Shown: piece by piece, positions 8,196 through 15,545 of the stretch | Layout: the number at the start of each line of letters is the position of its first letter | How positions within the stretch are numbered: position 1 is the stretch's first letter | Assembly: GCA_050694015.1 (NCBI GenBank) | Contig: JBOGWY010000315.1 | Coordinates: 1-24,109, forward strand | Reading direction: 5' to 3' | From: JBOGWY01 sp050694015 | GTDB taxonomy: Bacteria; Actinomycetota; CADDZG01; WHSQ01 | Length of the DNA stretch: 24,109 nt | The notes under the pieces: model-generated | Databases searched by the model: none | What the model was told of the DNA's origin: nothing | What the model saw: the letters and a program-made list of their open reading frames with translations, nothing else | Made by a program: the position numbers and the translations under genes

Positions 8196-8249
8196 TTTTC
8201 TTCTGCAGCCGTACGCCTGAAAACGCGGCTATGTGCTCACAAAACGGTT
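8196..8249. repeat. dispersed 54-base intergenic repeat, copy 1
   Basis: 46 of 54 positions match 22135-22188, and the last 34 bases (8216-8249) match at 33. The minus strand core is CCGTTTTGTGAGCACATA. It touches the stop codon of the gene ending at 8248 and lies between that stop and the hairpin terminator. The core holds the small dyad TGTG-CT-CACA. Confidence 0.8.
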
Positions 8250-9399
8250 AGCCCTTCCCGGTGTAGCGCAGGACGTCGATGCCGCGCTGGTAGTCGACGG
8301 CGTAGATGATCTCCTTGTTGATGAAGTAGGCACCCGAGGTCCCACCGACGGCCGGCAGGAACCAACCGTGCTCCTTGATCTTGCCCTTCGAGGTGACCTC
8401 GAGGAGGCGAGTGCCGCTGTTGTACCAACCGATGGCCACGACGCCGCCGTTCTTCCAATCCGGGTGCGTCGTGAACCAGTGCGGCGAACAACCGAATGGA
8501 GCGCTGGCCACTCCACCGCCATCGGTGACGGTCCCCTGGTAGGCCCACCACTGGTCGACGAGGTCCAGGGTGTGCGTCTTCTGCCATCCCTTGGTGTCCC
8601 ACACCATGAACGAGGCCGCTTGGGACTCGTTGCACTGCTCGGCGCCACAGCAGGTCTCGCCGCCCGCGATCACCCAGCGGTCCTTCATCGTCCGAGGCCA
8701 CAGGTTCGAGTGGAACGGAAGCCCGTTGGCTTGGTACTTCTCGGTCATCGCGAGGAACTTCGGCTTGGCCGGGTTCTTACGGGCGTCGAGGAGCAGCATC
8801 GGGTCGGTCGAGGTGAGCACGATTCCCGGCGCCACCTCGGTGACGTCGTGCGTCGAACCCATCGGCGGCTGACCGTCGCTCCACTTCTCCTTCAGGAGCT
8901 TCGGCTTGGCCGGGTTACGCAGATCGGTGATCGTCCCTTCGCTGCCATACGCCCACTTGCAGTCGAGGATGCACGAGGTGGTGTGATCACCGGCGCCCGC
9001 AACCGTTGAGAGCTGAGTGGGGTTCGAGACGTCCTCGATGTTGAAGATATGGAGGTTGCCCTGAGGAATGGTCTCGGAGAACAGCATGATCTCGCCGTTC
9101 GTAGCCACGTCCTCGTTCTCGAACTTGAATCCGAACGGCACCGACGTGATGTGCTGCGGCGATGCCGGATCGTTGATGTCGTAGATCGAGAAGTTGTGCC
9201 AGCTGGTCACGACCATGTACTTGTCTTTGCCGTGGTTGAAGAAGTTGGCACCGGTGGCCGACGGCCCGTTGAACGGCACATGGGTTACCCACTCGATGTT
9301 GTCGGATGAGTAACCACCCGCGCTGGGGCCCGCAGTCGCGGTCGTCAACCCCGATGTGAGAAGCCCTATACAGGCAAGGGCGAGGACGAGTTTCTTCAC
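8248..9399 (-). CDS. secreted LVIVD-repeat beta-propeller protein (paralog 3 of 3)
   Basis: 383 residues from a GTG at 9399, preceded by AGGAGG with a 6-base spacer. A longer frame upstream is open but lacks a ribosome site and would bury the signal peptide. The Sec signal is VKKLVLALACIGLLTSGL with cleavage near ATAG-PS. Blades include FSIYDINDPASPQHI, LHIFNIEDVSNPTQLS and GTITDLRNPAKPKLL. The family Cys/His set is kept: DHTTSCILDC, THDVTEVAPG, FHSNLWP, CSPHWF. The late motif is YNSGTR where the other two have Y-x-HGTR, so one otherwise conserved His is lost. There are extra cysteines in GGETCCGAEQC. It is flanked by the vWA protein gene upstream and by the 54-base repeat and a terminator downstream. 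Function unknown. Confidence 0.87.
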   Translation of the reverse strand: MKKLVLALACIGLLTSGLTTATAGPSAGGYSSDNIEWVTHVPFNGPSATGANFFNHGKDKYMVVTSWHNFSIYDINDPASPQHITSVPFGFKFENEDVATNGEIMLFSETIPQGNLHIFNIEDVSNPTQLSTVAGAGDHTTSCILDCKWAYGSEGTITDLRNPAKPKLLKEKWSDGQPPMGSTHDVTEVAPGIVLTSTDPMLLLDARKNPAKPKFLAMTEKYQANGLPFHSNLWPRTMKDRWVIAGGETCCGAEQCNESQAASFMVWDTKGWQKTHTLDLVDQWWAYQGTVTDGGGVASAPFGCSPHWFTTHPDWKNGGVVAIGWYNSGTRLLEVTSKGKIKEHGWFLPAVGGTSGAYFINKEIIYAVDYQRGIDVLRYTGKG

Positions 9400-9440
9400 G
9401 GTCTTCCTCCTATTTGGAAGGGTCTTGAAGGAAGATTCGC

Positions 9441-9480
9441 CCTCCCGCAGGAGGTTCCTGCCGCCCGCCTTGCTGCAGGA
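9441..9480 (-). terminator. possible hairpins behind the vWA/propeller gene
   Basis: CCTCC-CGCA-GGAGG (9441-9454) and TCCTGC...GCAGGA (9456-9461 with 9475-9480) lie 11-50 bases past the stop at 9491. The stems are short and no T-tract follows; this is also the leader region of the next gene. Confidence 0.3.
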
Positions 9481-9490
9481 GCGGAGGGCT

Positions 9491-12181
9491 TTAGCGGCGG
9501 TTGAAGCGGTAGCGCAGGCGGCTGCTCCGCGAGGCCGCGTAGGCATAGGTTAGCGACATCAGCACCGCGGCCCCCGCGAACATCAACCGGGCCGGTGCCT
9601 CGCTGCGGGTGCGCTCCTGGAACGCCGTCATCGCGTAGTCCTCGTCCCGGCTTAGGGCCTCGCGGAGCTCCGCTTTGTACTGATGGGCGAACGCCACCTG
9701 AGGCTGTTCCTGCTCCTGGGTCGCCATCGCGCCCTGCGCCTGGGCTTGCGACTGCACCTGGGTGGAGCTCGACAACTCGGGGACCGTCGGCGGAGCCGCC
9801 GGGATCAGCGGGATCACCGCGAGCACCCGGTCGAGGTTGAAGATGCTGAGGAAGTCCTCTTTCTCGGCCGGACCGCACACGACCGTGGTGCGCGCGGTTG
9901 CGAGGACGCTCTGGCCCGAGCGCGCGGCGAGCTCGATGTCCGTGCGCTCTCCCGCGAGCGCGAGCGGGCACCGGTACGTGACGGTGAAGTCGAGGACGTT
10001 CGAGCGCTCCTGAACGACCGCCGGGTAGACCTCGGGAACGATGTTCGCAACGACACCGTCGCGGCCCTCGGCGGTGAGCTCGACGGGTTCGCTACTGCGC
10101 ACGGCCTCGACCAAGTTGACGATCGCCGGGACGAGGTTCGAGCCCCCATCCACCTCGCCTTGTCTGAACATGCAGACAAGAGCCGCTTCGGGGCCGAGGT
10201 CGGCGGCACCGTCTCCGTCACAGTCGACGCCTCGAGATGGTGCGACCGCGCCGGTGCCGCGCGCGACCTCTTCGAGGTCGGACACCGAGCCCGGACCGAG
10301 CGCGAGTCCGACCTGCTTGATGTCTTTCTGGTTCAACGCGGTGACGGTGTCTGCGATCGATGGCTGCTCGGGGGGACGATCGTCGTCGCCATACGGGTCC
10401 ATCGGGAACGGCTCGTCGGTCGCGTTCAGGACGACGCGGAACGAGCCCTCCCGGAACGACGCGCCCTGCCCTTTCGGAACGTCGTGCGAGAGCTCGGGGC
10501 CGGGCGGGAACAGATCGATACCCGAACCGGTGGCGGCCTGGATCAACGCGGGCGCGGGCGCGTTGTAATGGCCGCCGCCGGCAGCCTCGAGATTCGAGAG
10601 CGCGTCGCCGAGTGCTTGCGACACCGGCTGCACGTCCAGCACCTGCCGGTAGACGAAGTTGCGCTCGCAACGCGCGCCCGGAAGCTGAGACGCAGTCGAC
10701 CCGCACGGGGGCCGGTACGGCTCCGCCGTGTCCCCGTCGGGGTACGCGCGGTACTCGCCTATGCCGATCTGGACGTCGATCTTCGCGGCGGCCAGCTCGT
10801 TGATCACCTCGCCGAGCGTGAGCGCGAGCTCACGCAGGAAGCGCTTCGCGCTCTCGGAGGTGTCGATCAAGAGGTACACGTCGAGTGGCGTGAACACCTT
10901 CGCCATCGCCAGCGAGTAGCGCTGTCTCCTCGTCTTCCCGGCGGCGATCTTCACCTTGCTCTTGGTCGGAGCGAGCTTCGGATCGGGGACGAGGGGTTCG
11001 GGCAGCGAGCCGGGATCCGGCGTGTAGATCGGCGGGATCTCGAAGCCGTGCTCGGGAAGGGTGATATCGGCGCCCGTGGGGCCCCGATAGATCTCGATCG
11101 TGCGCGCGGTACGTCCGTAGAACGACGGGTTCGACGCGCGATCGACGGCGAGGTCGACGACGCCGGCGTTCGGGGCCTCGACGTTGATCCACGAGAACAA
11201 CGCGGCGGCGTACGCGAACACGTCACCTTCGGACGAGGCCATCACGCTTTCCGAGAACGCGCCGTGCACGACGGAGTCGGGAGCGCCACCGCCGGGCGAA
11301 TAGTTCTCCAGCCACGTCTCTCCGCCGTCATCGGAACGCAACATGAACCCACGGTCGGGGAGGAACGCCATGATGCGCGCCGGGCCGCCCGGAGCATGGA
11401 ACACGTCGACCGGTCCCGCCGCGACCCCCACGAAATCGTCGACCGCCGTGAAGCTCGCGCCGCCGTCCGTCGAGTGGTGCAGACCGCCCGGCCCCCATGC
11501 CCACAGCTCGTTCGGGACGAGCGGATCGATCGCGAGCCCGGTGTAGCCGCCGCCGAGGTTCTGCGCGCGTGCCTGCCACGTTCGGCCCCCGTCGGCGGTC
11601 GCGTAGAGGCTGTCGATCGAGCCGCTACCCAGATCGATACCGAGATAGCCGACAGTCGCCGCGCGCGGCGCGAAGGCCATGAACTCGAACGATCCCGCCG
11701 GTGGCAGACCTGCATCACCGACGAACCACGAGGTGCCACCGTTGGTGCTCGACACGACGTGAGGGCGCGTGACGGCGACGATGTTCTCGTCGATAGCGAG
11801 ATGAACGTGACCGGCGACGGCCTCCGAGGTCACGATGGCACGGATCGTCGCGGTCTCGGGGGTGAACGGTGCGGCGGCCTCCTCGCCCAGCACATACGAC
11901 GGCGCCCACGAGCAACCGAAGTTGGTGCTCTTCATGAGGGCCTTGCCGTTCGTCGCGTAGATCGTCCCGGCGTCGCGCGCGTCCACCGCATGATCGGTCA
12001 TCGCCGCTGCTCCGATCGGGAAGCGGGGCCCGGCGACCGAAGTCCAGTAGTCGTTGGTTGCGCCGCACGCGGCCTGCGCGTTCGCGGGCGCGAGTGTCAG
12101 CGGCGCCGCGACGACCGCAACGACGATGAGCGCCACGAGGATCCTCTCGACGGCGCGCGCGGAGTACCTAGGGGTATTCAT
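9491..12181 (-). CDS. membrane-anchored BNR/Asp-box propeller with integrin-beta-like vWA domain
   Basis: 896 residues. A Sec signal ends near residue 37. Residues about 40-370 form a sialidase/sortilin-type propeller with Asp boxes SSTNGGTSW (144-152), ATADGGRTW (194-202), HSTDGGASF (236-244) and RSDDGGETW (282-290). After a Pro-rich linker a vWA domain (about 428-700) starts TPLDVYLLIDTSES, with a MIDAS-type D440-x-S442-x-S444. It follows the integrin-beta pattern: LIDTSES like LMDLSYS, NATDEPF (586-592) like STDAGF, PSIADTVTALNQKDIKQV (607-624) like PSIAHLVQKLSENNIQ. A late segment, DFTVTYRCPLAL, resembles the hybrid-domain part. The MIDAS Glu of integrins aligns with Asn540. A Gln-rich stretch (808-828) precedes one membrane helix (866-882) and a basic cytoplasmic tail, so the bulk faces outward. 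Likely a surface adhesion or receptor protein; the ligand is unknown. Confidence 0.85.
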   Translation of the reverse strand: MNTPRYSARAVERILVALIVVAVVAAPLTLAPANAQAACGATNDYWTSVAGPRFPIGAAAMTDHAVDARDAGTIYATNGKALMKSTNFGCSWAPSYVLGEEAAAPFTPETATIRAIVTSEAVAGHVHLAIDENIVAVTRPHVVSSTNGGTSWFVGDAGLPPAGSFEFMAFAPRAATVGYLGIDLGSGSIDSLYATADGGRTWQARAQNLGGGYTGLAIDPLVPNELWAWGPGGLHHSTDGGASFTAVDDFVGVAAGPVDVFHAPGGPARIMAFLPDRGFMLRSDDGGETWLENYSPGGGAPDSVVHGAFSESVMASSEGDVFAYAAALFSWINVEAPNAGVVDLAVDRASNPSFYGRTARTIEIYRGPTGADITLPEHGFEIPPIYTPDPGSLPEPLVPDPKLAPTKSKVKIAAGKTRRQRYSLAMAKVFTPLDVYLLIDTSESAKRFLRELALTLGEVINELAAAKIDVQIGIGEYRAYPDGDTAEPYRPPCGSTASQLPGARCERNFVYRQVLDVQPVSQALGDALSNLEAAGGGHYNAPAPALIQAATGSGIDLFPPGPELSHDVPKGQGASFREGSFRVVLNATDEPFPMDPYGDDDRPPEQPSIADTVTALNQKDIKQVGLALGPGSVSDLEEVARGTGAVAPSRGVDCDGDGAADLGPEAALVCMFRQGEVDGGSNLVPAIVNLVEAVRSSEPVELTAEGRDGVVANIVPEVYPAVVQERSNVLDFTVTYRCPLALAGERTDIELAARSGQSVLATARTTVVCGPAEKEDFLSIFNLDRVLAVIPLIPAAPPTVPELSSSTQVQSQAQAQGAMATQEQEQPQVAFAHQYKAELREALSRDEDYAMTAFQERTRSEAPARLMFAGAAVLMSLTYAYAASRSSRLRYRFNRR

Positions 12182-12285
12182 GCCTTCACCGGAAGGTTCT
12201 CCGGAGCGGGGGGCGGTCCTGGCTCCGCCGACGACGGCGAGCAGGGGTACATTGACGTCCGACCAGACCGCACAGGAGGCGCCGC

Positions 12286-12549
12286 ATGGCTCAGCCCGAA
12301 CGTCGCAGCGACCCCACCCAGGGGCCCGAGAAGCGGCAGGACGGAGTCATGCTCGACCTCGAGAAGCTCGAGCAACACATGAGCGAGCTCTACCTCCACA
12401 AGTTCGTCGAGTACCTCAAGAAGGTCCGGGGCGAGCATGGTCGCTACCTGACCCTGCGCGCCGGCGACGAGGTCGCGATCAAGGCCGCCGACGACGGCAG
12501 CGCCGACGCCTTGCAGGACGTGATCGTCGAGGAAGACGGGCCCGAGTGA
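12286..12549 (+). CDS. small charged protein of unknown function, 87 residues
   Basis: ATG 12286 has AGGAGG (12274-12279) at a 6-base spacing, and codon use is like that of its neighbours, so this is very likely a real gene. The protein is hydrophilic and has no signal peptide, membrane segment or cysteine. A flexible start (MAQPERRSDPTQGPEKRQDG) is followed by a predicted helix around MLDLEKLEQHMSELYLHKFV and a short region with TLRAGDEVAIKAADDG, then an acidic end, VIVEEDGPE. I do not recognise the family. Its size and acidic tail recall the ubiquitin-like protein Pup, but the obligatory Gly-Gly-Glu/Gln end is absent. It is divergent from the vWA/propeller gene (104-base gap) and convergent with ftsH. 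Confidence 0.75.
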   Translation: MAQPERRSDPTQGPEKRQDGVMLDLEKLEQHMSELYLHKFVEYLKKVRGEHGRYLTLRAGDEVAIKAADDGSADALQDVIVEEDGPE

Positions 12550-12558
12550 TCAGGCACG

Positions 12559-12581
12559 CCGCACCTATCGCTTAGGTGCGG
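12559..12581. terminator. shared hairpin terminator between convergent genes
   Basis: CCGCACCTA-TCGCT-TAGGTGCGG is a perfect 9-base stem just past the + strand stop (12549). It overlaps the last codons of ftsH (stop at 12565). The position suits transcription stop in both directions; no long T-run is present. Confidence 0.6.
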
Positions 12582-14823
12582 ACCCGCTACCCGCTCTAGC
12601 CGTACGCCCGTCTTTGAAGTGGCCGTTGCTGGAACCATCGGCGAACACGCGTCCGAGCCGCTCGAGATCTGAGGGCACCCGGGCGAGGATCTCGGCGAGC
12701 ATCTTGCCTTCGACGGTCTCGTGCTCCTTGACCGTCGTGGCGAGATCGTCGAGCACCTCGCGGTTCTCTTCGAGGATCTTCATCGCCTCTTGTTCGCCCT
12801 CGTTCAGCAGACGACGAAGCTCGGCGTCGAACTCCTCGTGGGTTTTCTCGGAGATGTGCGCGAAGGCGCTGTCGGTGCCGAGGAACTGATCGACGTCGGA
12901 AGCCAGGAGCCGGGCGCGTCCGAGCTGCGGACTCATCCCGTAGCGGCCGACGATGTCGCGCGCGATGTCGGTGGCCTCTTCGATGTCCTGCTCGGCTCCC
13001 GTCGAAGGTTGATCGAACACGACCTCCTCCGCGGCGAGACCACCCATCGCGGTGACGAGTTCCGAGTAGAGCTGGTTCCGCGTCTTGAGCATTACCTCCT
13101 CGCGCTGGATACCCGTCGCGCCCAGGCCCTTCGCGCGCGCAAGGATCGTGATGCGGTGGACGTCGGCGGCGGCACCGAGCGCGGCGGCCAGAACCGCATG
13201 ACCGCTCTCGTGGTACGCGGCGCGGGTCCGCTCTTCCGCGGACAAGAGCCGCCCGCGACGCTTGGGACCGTGGAGCACACGCTGGATCGCTTCTTCGAGC
13301 TCCGGCGTCTCGATGTCTGGCTTGCCGTCGCGGATCGTCAGGAGAGCGGCCTCGTTGATCACGTTCGCGAGGTCGGCACCCGAGAAACCGGGCGTGCGCT
13401 TCGCGAGGTACGAGAAGTCGACCGAGGAGGACATGGGTTTGCCTCGAGCATGGAGCTTGAGGATGAGCTCGCGGCCCTCGGCGTCCGGCTGGTCGACGGT
13501 GATGTGCCGGTCGAAACGACCCGGGCGCAGCAGTGCGGGGTCGAGGATATCGGGGCGGTTGGTCGCACCGATGATGACGACTCCGGCACTCGCCTCGAAA
13601 CCGTCCATCTCGACGAGGAGCTGGTTCAGGGTCTGCTCGCGCTCATCGCTACCGCCACCCTCGCCACCGCCACGCTTACGGCCCGCGGCGTCCAACTCGT
13701 CGATGAACACGATCGCCGGGGCGACCGCACGGACGCGCCCGAACAGGTCACGGACACGAGCGGCGCCGACGCCGACGAGTGACTCGACGAACTCCGCGCC
13801 GGCAACGGAGAAGAACGGCACGCCGGCCTCACCGGCGACGGCCTTGGCCAGCAGCGTCTTGCCACAACCCGGTGGACCGAAGAGCAGTACGCCCTTCGGT
13901 GGGATCGCGCCCAGGTCTTCGTAACGCCGCGGGTTCTGCAGGTAGTCGACGACCTCCGAGAGCTCCGCGACGGCTTCGTCGGCGCCACCAACGTCGCCGA
14001 ACGTCGTGGGAGCGGTGAGGCCCTTCCTCTGCTTCTTCTTGTCGAGCGTTCCGAACGTCATCACCTCGCCGATCGCGGAACCCCCGCCCTTGCCTGCGGT
14101 GAACAACAGGCCGAACGCCGACGCGAGGATCAGCAGCGGCAGCAGGTAGGTCGAGACCGCGCGAACCGTCCCTTTGGTGTTCTGCGGGTCGACGTTGACC
14201 TCGGCCCCGGCGACCGTGACGAGCTCGTAGAGGAAGTTGAAGGCTGCGTCACTCGACGGGTACGAGACCCAGAAGTCGCCGGCGCCCGGCGGAGCCGCGA
14301 GCTCGTCGGCCGGCGGGGCGCCCTTGCCGGTGCCCTGCTTGGCGCGCTGGCTCTGGTCGCGCTCCGTGTTGTTGGTGCCGCCGCCCGCGTTGTCGCCCTT
14401 GGCGTCGGCGTCACCCTTCCCGTCCGCGCCCTTGTCCTGGGCGCCCTTCTTGGTGGCCTTGTCCGCCTTCGGTTCGTCCTGCTCGATCGGTTCGGCCGCG
14501 AACGATCCGACGAGACGGTTGTCCTCGTCGAGGAAGGTCGCGGTCACGAGGCGCTTCTCCTCGGCGAGAGCCGTGAGCTGGTCGTGGGTCACTTCGTCGC
14601 CCTCGGTATGCGGCGTGAGGTAGTTGAGCGACCACGCGAACGCACCGAAGAGCGCAAGCAGGACGAGGGACAGGATGATCGTGCTGCGGCGGGTGGCGTT
14701 CTTCTTGCGGGCCGATCGCTGACGCCGGCGCTTGAGTCGGTAGTCGGCGATGCGTCGCTTCAGGTTGTTCGCAGACTTCTTCGTCTGCACGGGTTTGGAT
14801 TGATTCACCGCAGCTTCAGGCAT
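12565..14823 (-). CDS. ftsH: ATP-dependent zinc metalloprotease FtsH
   Basis: 752 residues. It would be a membrane-anchored hexameric AAA+ protease degrading misfolded membrane and regulatory proteins. A very basic cytoplasmic N-terminus (1-47) leads to transmembrane helix 1 (48-66), an extracytoplasmic domain, helix 2 (about 225-243) and the AAA module: Walker A GPPGCGKT (316-323), Walker B IVFIDELD (371-378), second region of homology GATNRPDILDPALLRPGRFD (419-438). The zinc site is HESGH (538-542), with Asp613 in GAEQDIEEATDIARD as probable third ligand. Odd points: the external domain carries a Lys/Asp/Gly/Gln-rich insertion (about 115-175), and the pore motif reads FVESLVGVGA where most FtsH have FVEMFVGVGA. 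ATG 14823 has AAGGA 10 bases upstream. It stands alone, convergent with the 87-residue gene. Confidence 0.97.
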   Translation of the reverse strand: MPEAAVNQSKPVQTKKSANNLKRRIADYRLKRRRQRSARKKNATRRSTIILSLVLLALFGAFAWSLNYLTPHTEGDEVTHDQLTALAEEKRLVTATFLDEDNRLVGSFAAEPIEQDEPKADKATKKGAQDKGADGKGDADAKGDNAGGGTNNTERDQSQRAKQGTGKGAPPADELAAPPGAGDFWVSYPSSDAAFNFLYELVTVAGAEVNVDPQNTKGTVRAVSTYLLPLLILASAFGLLFTAGKGGGSAIGEVMTFGTLDKKKQRKGLTAPTTFGDVGGADEAVAELSEVVDYLQNPRRYEDLGAIPPKGVLLFGPPGCGKTLLAKAVAGEAGVPFFSVAGAEFVESLVGVGAARVRDLFGRVRAVAPAIVFIDELDAAGRKRGGGEGGGSDEREQTLNQLLVEMDGFEASAGVVIIGATNRPDILDPALLRPGRFDRHITVDQPDAEGRELILKLHARGKPMSSSVDFSYLAKRTPGFSGADLANVINEAALLTIRDGKPDIETPELEEAIQRVLHGPKRRGRLLSAEERTRAAYHESGHAVLAAALGAAADVHRITILARAKGLGATGIQREEVMLKTRNQLYSELVTAMGGLAAEEVVFDQPSTGAEQDIEEATDIARDIVGRYGMSPQLGRARLLASDVDQFLGTDSAFAHISEKTHEEFDAELRRLLNEGEQEAMKILEENREVLDDLATTVKEHETVEGKMLAEILARVPSDLERLGRVFADGSSNGHFKDGRTARAGSGSAPKR

Positions 14824-14896
14824 AGATGACTGATCCTTACGAACGGGGCCCGACGGAGGGACTAAAGGCTACTCCCGGCAGCGGGAACGCTCCCTA

Positions 14897-14908
14897 CTAC
14901 CTAGGTAG
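14897..14908. promoter_or_regulatory. perfect 12-base palindrome upstream of ftsH
   Basis: CTACCTAGGTAG lies about 75 bases before the ftsH start and about 50 bases past the mug stop. A second dyad, GGGA-ACGC-TCCC, is at 14883-14894. It could be an operator or part of a terminator for the upstream operon. Confidence 0.35.
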
Positions 14909-14955
14909 GAGTGAAGATTCTGTGCGTGGGTCGATCTTCCTGCACGCCTAGGAAC

Positions 14956-15543
14956 TTACCGCGGACCTGCGCTATCTCGTCGGGCGCTCCGTGCGTCGGC
15001 CGCCTTATGCAGGTCCGCGAACGCCGCGCTCAGAGTCGGGAGCTGGTAGTGAGCATTGAGCCCGCTCGGGTTGGGCAGCAGCCACACCTTCGTGTCCCCG
15101 ATGTGCTCCGGTTGCTCGCCCACTGCCGCCGCCTTGGCGCGGAATCCGATCCGGTACGCATGGAGTCCGAGCACCGCGAGGTAACGCGGGCGGTAGCGCA
15201 GTACCTTGCGCCGCAGGGCTGCGACGCCCTCCTTCAGCTCCTCGTTCGAGAGTTCGGCGGCAGCGGCGGTCGTGCGCATCACGACGTTGGTAATCCCGAG
15301 TCCGCAGCTCAGCAGCTCCTTGCGCTCGTAGGGCGCGAGCTGTCGCGGCGTGAAGCCACCGAGATGGAGCGCGGGCCAGAAGCGATTGCCGGGCCGGGCG
15401 AAGTGACATCCGGTCGCTCCGGAATACAGACCGGGATTGATGCCGCAGAAGAGCACCTTGAGGCCCGGGGCGATGATGTCGGGCACGGTCTTGTCCCGCG
15501 CGTTCGCGAGGTCATCTTTGGTCGGACGTGGGGGTGGTCGCAT
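14956..15543 (-). CDS. mug: G/U mismatch-specific DNA glycosylase (Mug/TDG, UDG family 2)
   Basis: 195 residues from ATG 15543, two bases after the stop of the preceding gene. A longer in-frame start exists upstream but would run through the end of that gene. The enzyme removes uracil, and probably other altered bases, mispaired with G. Motif 1 is VLFCGINPGLYSGATGCHFA, with the active-site Asn of GINPG. RPGNRFWPALHLGGFTPRQL follows, and motif 2 is LLPNPSGLNAHY; all align along E. coli Mug (168 residues). The size is slightly larger owing to a Pro/Arg-rich start and a basic end. It is the last gene of a run of three and is probably translated from the shared message, as no ribosome site of its own is visible. 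Confidence 0.93.
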   Translation of the reverse strand: MRPPPRPTKDDLANARDKTVPDIIAPGLKVLFCGINPGLYSGATGCHFARPGNRFWPALHLGGFTPRQLAPYERKELLSCGLGITNVVMRTTAAAAELSNEELKEGVAALRRKVLRYRPRYLAVLGLHAYRIGFRAKAAAVGEQPEHIGDTKVWLLPNPSGLNAHYQLPTLSAAFADLHKAADARSARRDSAGPR

Positions 15544-15545
15544 CG

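Noticed and set aside
9683..12382. An 899-codon open frame on the + strand
   Set aside because: It is antisense to the vWA/propeller gene, Arg/Asp/Val-rich without domains, and results from the high GC third-position bias of the true gene.
12286..12549. The prokaryotic ubiquitin-like protein Pup
   Set aside because: Size and acidity are suggestive, but the C-terminus is DGPE instead of Gly-Gly-Glu/Gln, and no Pup ligase or proteasome gene is nearby.
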